34,237 bases of DNA, taken from Sandaracinaceae bacterium (GTDB lineage: Bacteria; Myxococcota_A; Polyangia; Polyangiales; Sandaracinaceae). Below the pieces are notes generated by a model that had not been told where the DNA came from, made no database searches, and saw only the letters and a list, made by a program, of their open reading frames with translations. The stretch is from positions 291-34,527 of the forward strand of contig JANWYL010000002.1 in the NCBI GenBank assembly GCA_025056955.1, written 5' to 3'. The position numbers and the translations under genes are program-made. Positions within the stretch are counted from its first letter, which is position 1; the number at the start of each line of letters is the position of its first letter. Of the stretch, positions 1 to 7,791 are shown piece after piece.

Positions 1-464
1 TCAAGCCGAATCTGTCGGGCCAGGTGTTCAACAAGACCCTCCTCACGGCTCAAGGTGGCATCAAATGGGCGCTCTTCCTCGTCATCGCTCAGGCGGCCAG
101 CTGAGGGCAAAGGGCCTTCAAGGGAGCGGTTTTCGAGAAAACGCTCCCAATCGATTTCTCGGCGCTTGCGCTCTTCGCCAGCACTGCGCCTTTCGAGCTT
201 CTCCTGGTCCTCGCGAATGGCTTCTTCGATCGAAGGAAGCTTTTGATTCTCCTGCTCTTCAGACAGGCCGCGTCCATCACCGCTCGAAAGCCACTGCTCT
301 TCGTCTTCTTCCTCGCTAAGCACAGGATTTTCAATGAGCTCTTGTTGGAGGGCATCTGCCAGCTCCAAGCGGGACATTTGAAGCATTTTGATCGCCTGCT
401 GGAGCTGAGGCGTCATGATGAGTTGTTGGGTTTGCTTGAGCTGTTGCTTGAGTTCGAGCGCCAT
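1..464 (-). CDS. rpoN: RNA polymerase sigma-54 factor, N-terminal part (runs off left edge)
   Basis: The first 154 residues of sigma-54 are readable; the reading frame has no stop before the window edge, so the core-binding and RpoN-box DNA-binding regions lie outside. The protein begins MALELKQQLKQTQQLIMTPQ, the hallmark Gln/Leu-rich Region I that contacts the bacterial enhancer-binding activators and holds the holoenzyme in the closed state. Residues about 1-50 match Region I (ending in a ...ELIENPVL... segment), followed by the acidic, variable Region II. Sigma-54 directs transcription from -24/-12 promoters and needs AAA+ activators, which are plentiful in myxobacteria. The ATG at 464-462 starts exactly at the family's usual N-terminus; its Shine-Dalgarno is weak. 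It lies 121 bp downstream of the hydrolase fusion gene on the same strand, so it may be co-transcribed or have its own promoter in the gap. Identification is firm from Region I alone. Confidence 0.93.
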   Translation of the reverse strand, partial: MALELKQQLKQTQQLIMTPQLQQAIKMLQMSRLELADALQQELIENPVLSEEEDEEQWLSSGDGRGLSEEQENQKLPSIEEAIREDQEKLERRSAGEERKRREIDWERFLENRSLEGPLPSAGRLSDDEEERPFDATLSREEGLVEHLARQIRL

Positions 465-520
465 GGATGAACCCGCTACCCATTAGTGCAACCAGGCAAG
501 ACTCCCATGGAAGCCAATGG

Positions 521-554
521 GTCAGTGTCAGGTCAGTTCGTCAATAGAGTGTCA
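521..554. repeat. Cluster of five GTCA tetramers upstream of rpoN
   Basis: Between the hydrolase fusion gene and rpoN, GTCA occurs at 521, 527, 532, 540 and 551 (TGAC on the coding strand of rpoN). The 7-mer AGTGTCA appears twice within it. The cluster sits about 60-90 bp upstream of the rpoN start. It could be a regulator binding region or the -35 area of an rpoN promoter, since one copy forms TTGACG on the minus strand, but I see no good -10 at the right distance. The function is unproven and the spacing is irregular. Confidence 0.25.
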
Positions 555-585
555 CTTCAGCGAAAGAATGCCAATAGCCCAAACC

Positions 586-3500
586 TCAGGGAAGCCCTCC
601 CCTAAGAGGCCCAGAAGAAAAGCCCTCAGCCGGCTCGTAACCTTCACTCCCAAGAACCCAAAATGCGATGCTTTTTTGAGAAGACCCAGGCACCAAAAGC
701 TTGCGAAGGGCTCGAAAATCAGGACGAAAGCCAAGGTTCATGGGAATTTTGGGAACCCAGCCGATGCGAGGAGGCAAAAAGCGGCGCTCGAGCACTGCTT
801 TGAGTTCGCTCCAAAAAAAAGATGGTGTTGGCCTTTCCCCTTTGGCTTCAATCAGGGCAATCCATTCCCCAGCGCCCATGGCCAACACAGCAACCATTCG
901 CACAAAAGGAAGGCGCAAAAGGGCATCTTCGATCGCCCGAGGAATCACCAAACCTGAAGGCGTAAAAATCAAGCGCTCTAGGCGATCGACAAACCAGAAA
1001 TCACCCTCCTCATCTTGTCGCACCATGTCCCCAACCACAAACCAAGATGTGCCCTCGCCTTCAACAACAAAATGGGAACGCCAAGGAGGCACCCCACGCT
1101 GGAAGCTTTCGCCAAAACCCTCAAAGCTTTTGTCCATCCGAGCAAGCAAAGCCCCATTCTCATGAGGCCCTGCCCAATCGAGGCTCCCATTTTCGCCCCT
1201 CTGAGGAGCCCTCGCCAGCACATCCCAGCGCACAACCCTCACCTCAGCGCTTCCCGGAAGGGGTTTACCGATTGCAGCCGCTTTGCGGCCCCGTGTGTTG
1301 GCCAGGACCACCGGCGCTTCGGTCGAGGCATAAAACTCCACAATTCGCGCCTTTGGATAACGGTCACGGAGTTTGTTCCATAAATCAACACGCATGCCAG
1401 AGCCTGCAAAAAGGCGAACGGGCAAACCTTCATCAAGGGGGTTGCGTTTGAGCTCAACCAACAATCGCAACATTTCCCCAACATAAAAGACCACTGTCAC
1501 CCCGTAGCGGTGGGCCTCCTCGGAGAAACGCTCGGCATTAAAACCATCCACGAGAACCAATCGGGCTCCTCCAGCCAAAGCACTCCCACAAGCCACAAGA
1601 ATGCCAGATGGGTGGTGCAGGGGGAGGCAGCAGTACACGGTGTCGTGGGTGGTAAGGGCACAAGCCGCAGCTGCACCAAATGCTGAAAAAGCCCATCGCC
1701 CATTTGTGATTTGGGCAAGGCCAAAACCCTCGCCTTCTCCCCTTTTCTCCTTGAGGATGAGAAAAGCAAGCTCACTGCTCCGCGCTCGATTTTTTTCAAG
1801 CCCCCTTGGCCACTCAATCAATGATGGATCGATCGCTTCGAGATCGACCATCCCCTTCGGCAAAGGAAGACGCGCAGGGGACTGAGGTGAGCCCCCTCCA
1901 AGAACCAGGACCGGAATTTCAATCCGATCACAAATCAGTTGTGCCCTCTCTGGATCGACAATCAGCGCGTCGAGCTTGACAAGGCGGCTTGTTTCTTCAA
2001 GGCGCTCAAGATCCGTGCCCAGAAGCACTGCCATCGCCCCAATTCGATTTAAGGCAGTGATGGCCGAAAGCTGGCTTGGCCTCACCCCCATGAAGATTCC
2101 AACCCGCTGACCTCGTCGGACGCCCACGTGGGCAAGGCCTTTGGCAAGCGCTTCGACGCGCCTTTCGGCATCCTTGAAGCGAAAGGCCCTTTCCTTCCAC
2201 AAGAAAAACACCCCTTCAGGATGGGCATTCGCCTGATGGGCCAAAACCCAAGAAGGCCCAATTGGCGTGTCCGGGCGAAGGGTGCGCAAAAGCTCAATTC
2301 TTGGCAGCTGCCAACGCAGGTGATCAACTGTTCTGGCCACCCTTTGGCCAAGTGCCCTGAGTTGGGCCCTTCCGGCACGGAAGGCGTTCCCAAATATGTC
2401 GAAAAGCAAATCGAAGTCGATTTCACCTTCGTCAAATTCACCTTCGTCGATCTCCGTGACGCCCTTGGGTTGAAGCCTCTTTGCAAAAGTGCTTGGAGGC
2501 GCTTTGACGATTCCATCCCTCCAAAGCACCCACTCAACCACAGTTGGCCAACAAAAGCGCATGGCGCGAGAACCCACAACCAAACCAAAATGCCCCGCTG
2601 GCACCTTCACTTCCACGATTTCGGCTTGCGGAGCAGCCTCCCGAATGGCCCGGACTGCAGCTGGCCTTGCGATCTCGTCCCTGATCCCAACAAAGCAGAG
2701 AATGGGACCACGGATGTCAACCAGGGAGAGGGGCCGCCCTTCGATGACAAAGCCCCCTGAAGCCATGCGATTGCCAACCACAAATTCGTCCACAAATTGC
2801 CTAAACGCGGGCCCTGGCCATGCCACAAAACCCTCCCCCGCCAAAAAGCGTCTCCTGCTTTCCCTTTGCTCCAAGCGTTCCCGATCGTGAAGGCTTGCGA
2901 AAAACTCAGCGATCTGGCGCACCTCTTTGTGGATGGAAAGCACCTTGAAGGCCGTAGCAGTCAAAAGCCCTGGCAAGGCTCGAAGGGCCTCCCAGAAAGG
3001 ATCCACAAGCCATCGGACAATGTCCAAAAGCTGTTCCGTTGCTCGCTCGCTCAAAAGAGGCAAGTTGCGCCAAATGTCAACGGGACTTCCAAAAGTCACA
3101 AGCGTCGCAATCCCGTGAGAACGGCGAAATGCGGCAGCCTGATAGCAAAACATCCCCCCCTGCGAATAGCCGATGAGGTGTGCGTCTTTTTGGGTGTGTC
3201 CACGAACCTTGTCAAGGGCCCGCGATACCGCAAGCACATGATCGTCAAGGGTTCGATTCAAGCCCCCCGCTTCGCGTTCGGGTGCTCCAAAATCAACCAG
3301 CCACACGTCAAGCCCTGCCTCAAGCAAAAACCGAACAGCAGACAAATCCGGGCTAATGTCATAGATTTCCGAAGTCACCATGAGCGGAGGCACAAGCAAA
3401 AGAGGCCGCGCATCCTTGAGAGAAGGATGCTCCTGACGGATGGCCAAGGTGTAATGCCTGAGCCGATGGGTGCGGTCTTCTTCAACCACTTCAAAAGGCG

Positions 3501-3603
3501 TGCGATAGGGCTCGCTCAATTGCCCAAGCCTCAAGATATCGATCAAATTCCGCAGGCTCGCGTGCAAGCGCTGCACGAGCTCTCGGCGTTTTTCAACGTT
3601 CAC
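586..3603 (-). CDS. PhaC-like alpha/beta hydrolase fused to a degenerate AMP-binding (acyl-CoA synthetase-like) domain
   Basis: This is a protein of about 1005 residues in two parts. Residues 1-350 resemble the poly(hydroxyalkanoate) synthase/alpha-beta hydrolase fold: LLLVPPLMVTSEIYDISP, a nucleophile elbow GYSQGG (Ser147), Asp309 in GIRDEIARP and His338 in PAGHFGL. True PhaC synthases carry Cys in the elbow, so Ser points to an esterase or thioesterase-like reaction. An acidic linker (about 380-405) leads to an ANL adenylation domain (about 440-970). Its FYASTEAP and VGDM...DRLERLIFTPSG motifs correspond to the conserved A5 and A7/A8 regions. The glycine/serine/threonine nucleotide loop is replaced by a charged stretch (about 617-628), and the C-terminal catalytic Lys motif reads NLGFRPDF. 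The first GTG (3609) lies only about one base from AGGAGG; the GTG at 3603 has six-base spacing and is preferred. The gene follows the kinase by 33 bp. Fatty-acyl or polyketide-like thioester handling is likely, but the substrate is unknown. Confidence 0.75.
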   Translation of the reverse strand: MNVEKRRELVQRLHASLRNLIDILRLGQLSEPYRTPFEVVEEDRTHRLRHYTLAIRQEHPSLKDARPLLLVPPLMVTSEIYDISPDLSAVRFLLEAGLDVWLVDFGAPEREAGGLNRTLDDHVLAVSRALDKVRGHTQKDAHLIGYSQGGMFCYQAAAFRRSHGIATLVTFGSPVDIWRNLPLLSERATEQLLDIVRWLVDPFWEALRALPGLLTATAFKVLSIHKEVRQIAEFFASLHDRERLEQRESRRRFLAGEGFVAWPGPAFRQFVDEFVVGNRMASGGFVIEGRPLSLVDIRGPILCFVGIRDEIARPAAVRAIREAAPQAEIVEVKVPAGHFGLVVGSRAMRFCWPTVVEWVLWRDGIVKAPPSTFAKRLQPKGVTEIDEGEFDEGEIDFDLLFDIFGNAFRAGRAQLRALGQRVARTVDHLRWQLPRIELLRTLRPDTPIGPSWVLAHQANAHPEGVFFLWKERAFRFKDAERRVEALAKGLAHVGVRRGQRVGIFMGVRPSQLSAITALNRIGAMAVLLGTDLERLEETSRLVKLDALIVDPERAQLICDRIEIPVLVLGGGSPQSPARLPLPKGMVDLEAIDPSLIEWPRGLEKNRARSSELAFLILKEKRGEGEGFGLAQITNGRWAFSAFGAAAACALTTHDTVYCCLPLHHPSGILVACGSALAGGARLVLVDGFNAERFSEEAHRYGVTVVFYVGEMLRLLVELKRNPLDEGLPVRLFAGSGMRVDLWNKLRDRYPKARIVEFYASTEAPVVLANTRGRKAAAIGKPLPGSAEVRVVRWDVLARAPQRGENGSLDWAGPHENGALLARMDKSFEGFGESFQRGVPPWRSHFVVEGEGTSWFVVGDMVRQDEEGDFWFVDRLERLIFTPSGLVIPRAIEDALLRLPFVRMVAVLAMGAGEWIALIEAKGERPTPSFFWSELKAVLERRFLPPRIGWVPKIPMNLGFRPDFRALRKLLVPGSSQKSIAFWVLGSEGYEPAEGFSSGPLRGGLP

Positions 3604-3636
3604 TTTCACCCTCCTCCAATCTTATAAGGAATGGAA

Positions 3637-5184
3637 CTACAAGCTCGTTTTGATCGGTAGCTTTGCGGCCCGCTTTTCATCTTCCCGCTTGGGTCGAAGC
3701 CGTGCGAGCACCCTCACCCCTTCTGCTGCCTCAACCTCTTCAGTTGCATCAAAATGCCCTTCTTTTCGAAAGGTGAGGCTCAGGCGCACCTTTGGAGGAA
3801 AACCGATATCGCAAGGTGTTGTGCACAGAAGCTTGCCAGCTGAAGAGTACACCCGAGCCCCCATGGGTTGAGACTCGAGATGAACGAGCACTTCTGGTGG
3901 AGCCAAAGACCCACTGCCCTCCTCATGGTTTTTGGGAAGCTGATTTTCTTGAGAACCTTGAGAACTTGTGGTAGGAGGCTCCAGAGAACTTTGGGAAGCC
4001 GCTGTGGCTGACTCTTGCTTCAACACCTCGCCGCCGCTTAAGCCTCCGTGATCCCTGCGTCCAAAAACCAATAGCAGGCCCACGATTAACAGCAAAGCCA
4101 CCCCAAGCCCTGTCACTGCGACCCCCATCCCTTTGCCTGCCCTTTGTTTTCTGTTCTCTGAAAAAGAGGCTTTCCCCTCATTCGGGAAGGCCACTGCTTC
4201 TCGAATCGCTTGGGCCATTTCCCTCATCGAACCAAAGCGCTCCTCTTTTCGCTTGGCGAGCGCTTTTCTCACCACCGCTTCCAAAGCATCTGGGATCTCA
4301 AGATCCGGGCGGCATTCTCTCATGGATGGAGGCGCTTCGTTACCGTGTTTCCACAGGAGCTCAAAGTAGTTCCGTCCTTTAAAGGGGGGGCTTCCTGTCA
4401 ACATTTCAAACAGGATCACCCCCATCGCGTAAATATCAACACGGTGATCGAAATCAGTCTCCCCCCGCGCTTGCTCCGGTGACATGTAAAGCGGCGTCCC
4501 AATCAGTTGACCCGTGCGGGTCATTCGCAATTCTTCTGCGCTTTTTCCTTTGATCTTGGAAATCCCGAAATCGAGTATCTTGACGCGTTCTTGCTCGCCT
4601 TTTTGGGCAAGAAAGATGTTCTCTGGCTTGAGATCCCGATGCACAATTCCCCTCTCGTGGGCTGACCCGAGGGCATCGCAAATCTCAAGGGCAATCTTGA
4701 CCGCTTCCTGAATTCCCAGCCCTTTTCCTTCTTTTTTTTCCAGCCGAGATGCAAGGCTCTCCCCTCGCAAAAGCTCCATCACAATGAAGACCGAGCCATC
4801 TTCAGCCCAGTCGAAACCAAAGACATTCACGATGTTGTCGTGTTCAATGGCACTCGCAGCAACTGCTTCTTGCCTGAGCCGTTCAACCGCTTCTCTGTTC
4901 GAAGCGATCTCTTTGTTGAGCACTTTGATGGCCACGGCCTTGTCGATATGGACATGCGTGGCCCGGTACACTGCCCCCATCCCACCTTCCCCAATTTTCT
5001 CCTCGATGCGATAGACACCAGCAAGAATCCGCCCGATCCAAGGATCTCGCGCAGCCTCACCCGCCTGAGAAGCCAGTGGAGCACTCCCAGAAAGGGTTGG
5101 AGCAAGGGCCAGCGGCATGCTTTCCGTATTCATGGTGCGGCCACTTGGCTCCTTTTTGTCTTCTTCAGGCGCTTTGAACGACAT
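3637..5184 (-). CDS. Membrane-anchored Ser/Thr protein kinase with PEGA domain
   Basis: This is a Hanks-type kinase of 515 residues. The catalytic domain spans about 58-330: Gly-rich loop GEGGMGAVY (65-73), Lys87 in VAIKVL, HRDLKPEN with catalytic Asp184, DFG (205-207), and SPE (235-237) in place of APE. The HRD arginine makes it an activation-loop-regulated type. A single transmembrane helix lies at about 353-375, followed by a Ser/Gln/Glu-rich linker and a PEGA-type beta domain (about 432-498) that would be periplasmic. The kinase therefore faces the cytoplasm and may sense envelope signals. A non-conserved leader of about 55 residues precedes the kinase domain. No strong ribosome site is seen before the ATG at 5184; a later ATG at 5133 is possible. 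The marR gene lies 50 bp upstream and the hydrolase fusion 33 bp downstream on the same strand, suggesting one operon. Targets cannot be inferred. Confidence 0.93.
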   Translation of the reverse strand: MSFKAPEEDKKEPSGRTMNTESMPLALAPTLSGSAPLASQAGEAARDPWIGRILAGVYRIEEKIGEGGMGAVYRATHVHIDKAVAIKVLNKEIASNREAVERLRQEAVAASAIEHDNIVNVFGFDWAEDGSVFIVMELLRGESLASRLEKKEGKGLGIQEAVKIALEICDALGSAHERGIVHRDLKPENIFLAQKGEQERVKILDFGISKIKGKSAEELRMTRTGQLIGTPLYMSPEQARGETDFDHRVDIYAMGVILFEMLTGSPPFKGRNYFELLWKHGNEAPPSMRECRPDLEIPDALEAVVRKALAKRKEERFGSMREMAQAIREAVAFPNEGKASFSENRKQRAGKGMGVAVTGLGVALLLIVGLLLVFGRRDHGGLSGGEVLKQESATAASQSSLEPPTTSSQGSQENQLPKNHEEGSGSLAPPEVLVHLESQPMGARVYSSAGKLLCTTPCDIGFPPKVRLSLTFRKEGHFDATEEVEAAEGVRVLARLRPKREDEKRAAKLPIKTSL

Positions 5185-5200
5185 AGGTGGCCATCTTACG

Positions 5201-5222
5201 TTTTTTAGCGTCCTCTAAAAAA
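5201..5222. repeat. A/T-rich perfect inverted repeat upstream of the kinase gene
   Basis: The 8-bp arms TTTTTTAG (5201-5208) and CTAAAAAA (5215-5222) are separated by six bases. The repeat lies in the 50-bp gap between marR and the kinase, 17 bp before the kinase start codon. On the kinase messenger the loop reads AGGACG, which contains purines resembling a ribosome binding site but is too far from the start codon. The stem has only one G-C pair, so it is a poor terminator candidate. It could be a protein binding site or a weak leader hairpin. Confidence 0.35.
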
Positions 5223-5234
5223 GCCTTCAACCGA

Positions 5235-5720
5235 TCATTTACTTTTTTGGATGGTTTGAATCATCCCTTGAAGGGCCTTGTCAAGAATACGAAGCAGTTC
5301 CCTCTCTTCACCCTCATCGAGCCCTCCAACCAGCCTCCGCATGGCCGCATCAACCACAGGCTCAAGCGTGCGCGCGAAAGATTCACCCTCTGAAGTAAGC
5401 GCAATGACCTTTTTCCTGCGGTCACTGGCATCGACGCGAACACTGACAAGTTTTCTTTCAGCCAAGCGAGTGATCAACCGGCTCACACCTGCCGCATCGA
5501 GTCCGGCATCAAATACCAGATCCTGCTGCGCCACCTCCCGCTCCATGCTCAACCGCAAAAGAATGTTGTACATGGCTGCCGATGCCCCAAGCGGTGCAAG
5601 CGCACGGTTGAGCTCGATCGTCGCAAGCCGCCGAAGTGCTGCAAAGCGCTTGGCCACCTCGGTTGCAATTTGCGATCGCGGAATGGCTTTGGGGTCGATC
5701 GGCGGAACCTTGAGCATCAT
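5235..5720 (-). CDS. MarR-family transcriptional regulator
   Basis: A protein of about 161 residues with the MarR layout: N-terminal dimerisation helices, a winged helix-turn-helix in the middle (LVFDAGLDAAGVSRLITRLAERKLV as the recognition region) and the typical wing/after-wing sequence DASDRRKKVIALTSEGE, then C-terminal dimerisation helices. MarR proteins usually repress their own gene and a divergent neighbour and are released by small phenolic or lipophilic ligands or by oxidation; no Cys is obvious for redox sensing. Three start codons in a row (TTG 5723, ATG 5720, ATG 5717) follow a weak GGGA; ATG 5720 is chosen. An 18-bp palindrome lies 22 bp upstream in the gap shared with the divergent hydrolase gene, which is the most likely target. 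The kinase gene follows downstream. Confidence 0.9.
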   Translation of the reverse strand: MMLKVPPIDPKAIPRSQIATEVAKRFAALRRLATIELNRALAPLGASAAMYNILLRLSMEREVAQQDLVFDAGLDAAGVSRLITRLAERKLVSVRVDASDRRKKVIALTSEGESFARTLEPVVDAAMRRLVGGLDEGEERELLRILDKALQGMIQTIQKSK

Positions 5721-5741
5721 CAATCCCGCAAGCTGAGTAGC

Positions 5742-5759
5742 TCAATCCTAGGGGATTGA
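5742..5759. promoter_or_regulatory. Candidate MarR operator (18-bp palindrome)
   Basis: Perfect 7-bp arms TCAATCC (5742-5748) and GGATTGA (5753-5759) are separated by TAGG. The size and symmetry fit a dimeric winged-helix repressor of the MarR family. The site lies between the divergently oriented marR and lipase genes. A further half-site TCAATCC occurs at 5720-5726, overlapping the marR start codons. Both promoters should be in this 82-bp gap, but I cannot identify convincing -35/-10 pairs. Binding by the adjacent MarR protein is inference from position. Confidence 0.6.
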
Positions 5760-5802
5760 ATGAACAGAAGCCACTCCTTTGCAAAGTGCGTTAGGCTCAG
5801 GC

Positions 5803-6723
5803 ATGGCTGAAGCATTCGTGCTCCAAGGCAGTGATGGAAACCCGATCCATACCTATCGATGGGTGCCTCCAAGTCCGCTTCGAGGCATCGTGCAAATCGC
5901 CCATGGGATGGCAGAGCACGCCGGGCGCTACGCTCCCTTTGCCAAATGCCTAAACCAATCGGGGTACGGTGCCTATGCAAACGATCACAGGGGGCACGGG
6001 AAAATTGCAAAAAGCACAGAAGAACTTGGCCACTTTGCCGATAAAGACGGCTGGGAGCTCGTTCAAGGCGATGCACTCGCCTTAAGCAATCGGATTCGAA
6101 GCGAACATCCAGAGCTCCCTCTCATCCTTTTTGGTCACTCGATGGGCTCTTTTGTGGCCCTCTCCCTGCTTCAGCGCTTTCCTGAGCGATATTCCGGCAT
6201 GATTCTTTCTGGGTCGACCTTGCCAGGGGGCTGGCTCGAGCGCCTCGGGCTTCAGATTGCCCGCTTCGAAGGCTTGCGTCTCGGGAAACGAGGGCGAAGC
6301 CCATTGATTTCCTTCCTTTCTTTTGGCCTCTTCAATCTCGAATTTGCTCCCGCCCGCACACCTTTTGATTGGCTTTCAAGTGATCCCCAAGCTGTCGACG
6401 CCTATGTCGCCGACCCCCTGTGCGGCTTTCGGTGCACAAACCAGCTGTGGATTGATCTCCTTGAAGGGCTTCGCTCGATCGTTCAAAGAGGCTTCGCCAA
6501 GGTCCCCAAAAACTTTCCCATTCACCTCATCGCTGGGGAGCGCGACCCTGTTTCCAAAGGCGGGCGTGGCGTGCGAGCACTTGCAGATTGGCTCAAGGCC
6601 TCAGGGCTTGAGCGCGTGACCCTCAAGATCTACCCAGGTCGGCACGAACTCCTTCATGAACGAAACCGAGAGGAAGTGATGAGGGAAATCGTCCAAGTGC
6701 TTGACACGTTCATCGCTTCCTAG
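5803..6723 (+). CDS. Monoacylglycerol lipase/lysophospholipase-like alpha/beta hydrolase
   Basis: A 306-residue soluble serine hydrolase of the Hydrolase_4 (monoglyceride lipase) family. The oxyanion segment IAHGMAEHAGRY (about 33-43) and DHRGHG are characteristic of this family. The nucleophile elbow is GHSMGS (Ser113), the acid is Asp248 in GERDPVS and the base is His281 in YPGRHELLHE. It likely cleaves monoacylglycerols or lysophospholipids in the cytoplasm; there is no signal peptide. The ATG at 5803 is preferred because the family begins just before the conserved region; a TTG at 5779 would add eight residues. The gene is divergent from marR across a palindromic site, so MarR control is plausible. 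fbp follows 51 bp downstream. Confidence 0.88.
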   Translation: MAEAFVLQGSDGNPIHTYRWVPPSPLRGIVQIAHGMAEHAGRYAPFAKCLNQSGYGAYANDHRGHGKIAKSTEELGHFADKDGWELVQGDALALSNRIRSEHPELPLILFGHSMGSFVALSLLQRFPERYSGMILSGSTLPGGWLERLGLQIARFEGLRLGKRGRSPLISFLSFGLFNLEFAPARTPFDWLSSDPQAVDAYVADPLCGFRCTNQLWIDLLEGLRSIVQRGFAKVPKNFPIHLIAGERDPVSKGGRGVRALADWLKASGLERVTLKIYPGRHELLHERNREEVMREIVQVLDTFIAS

Positions 6724-6774
6724 GAAATCGCCAGTATCCTCGGCTCATCCCATTCCAAGCAAAAGAGGACAACC

Positions 6775-7791
6775 ATGAACACCCAGGATGAACTCGGCTG
6801 GACCATCGATCGCTTCATCCTTGAGCGACAGAAGCGTTTTCCTGAAGCAAGCGGCGAGTTTACGACCATCCTTCAAGCGATTGCCCTTGCTGGGCGGGTC
6901 ATTGCAAGCAAGGTCCAAAAGGCTGGCCTTGCCGATGTGCTTGGGGCCACTGGCGCAATCAATGTGCAGGGCGAATCTGTTCAAAAGCTCGACGTCCTTG
7001 CCAACCGCATCCTCATCCGCTGCCTTGAAACAACAGGTCACGTCTGCGCGATGGCCAGTGAAGAGAGCGAATCGGTCATTCCGATTGCCTCCTCCCGCGG
7101 AAAGTATGTTGTCCTCTTTGATCCCCTCGACGGAAGCTCAAACATCGATGTCAACATCTCAATTGGCACGATCTTTTCGATTTACCGCCGAAAGAGCGAA
7201 TCTGGGCCAGGCACGGAAGTCGACTGCCTCCGGCGCGGAACAGAGCAGCTGGCGGCGGGCTATATCATTTACGGTTCAAGCACGATGCTCGTCTACACAA
7301 CAGGCGAGGGTGTGCACGGCTTCACCCTTGACCCCATGGTGGGTGAATTTTTCCTCTCTCATGAAAACATCCGCATCCCGCCCCACGCCCCAACCTATTC
7401 GGTCAACGAAGCCAATGCCCCAAAGTGGAGCTCAAACCTCCGCCGATGGGTCGAAGCACTCAAAAGCAAGGAAACGCCAGCTTCAAAGCCCTACTCTTTG
7501 CGCTACGTTGGAACCCTCGTCGCTGACTTTCACCGCACCCTCCTCCGAGGCGGCATTTTCGCATACCCTGGAGACCAATCTGCACCCAAGGGCAAGCTGC
7601 GCCTCCTCTACGAGGCGGCTCCTTTGGCTTTTGTCGCAGAAGCAGCAGGGGGCGCAGCTTCAGATGGAATGCAGCGCATCCTGGATATCGAAGCCAGTAA
7701 CCTCCACGAACGCACCCCGCTTTTTATTGGTTCAAAAGAAGACGTGGCTTTCGCAGAGCGTTTCTTGAGGCAAGGTGAGGCGCATTCATGA
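6775..7791 (+). CDS. fbp: Fructose-1,6-bisphosphatase, class I
   Basis: A 338-residue enzyme that hydrolyses fructose 1,6-bisphosphate to fructose 6-phosphate in gluconeogenesis, in the cytoplasm. The metal-binding sequence FDPLDGSSNIDVNISIGT (Asp116, Asp119) and the SEE pair (Glu96-Glu97) are the class I signature. Later family landmarks such as LLRGGIFAYP and the YEAAP segment are present. Its length equals the bacterial class I norm. A purine-rich AAGAGGAC ribosome site precedes the ATG at 6775. It lies in the same orientation 51 bp after the lipase, and its stop overlaps the next gene's start by four bases. For a bacterium growing on proteins and lipids, gluconeogenesis would be a key route; that is inference. 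Confidence 0.96.
   Translation: MNTQDELGWTIDRFILERQKRFPEASGEFTTILQAIALAGRVIASKVQKAGLADVLGATGAINVQGESVQKLDVLANRILIRCLETTGHVCAMASEESESVIPIASSRGKYVVLFDPLDGSSNIDVNISIGTIFSIYRRKSESGPGTEVDCLRRGTEQLAAGYIIYGSSTMLVYTTGEGVHGFTLDPMVGEFFLSHENIRIPPHAPTYSVNEANAPKWSSNLRRWVEALKSKETPASKPYSLRYVGTLVADFHRTLLRGGIFAYPGDQSAPKGKLRLLYEAAPLAFVAEAAGGAASDGMQRILDIEASNLHERTPLFIGSKEDVAFAERFLRQGEAHS

Noticed and set aside
5103..5133. Later start (ATG 5133) for the Ser/Thr kinase
   Set aside because: Its nearest purine-rich stretch (AAGGAG) is about 16 bases away, too far to decide in its favour.
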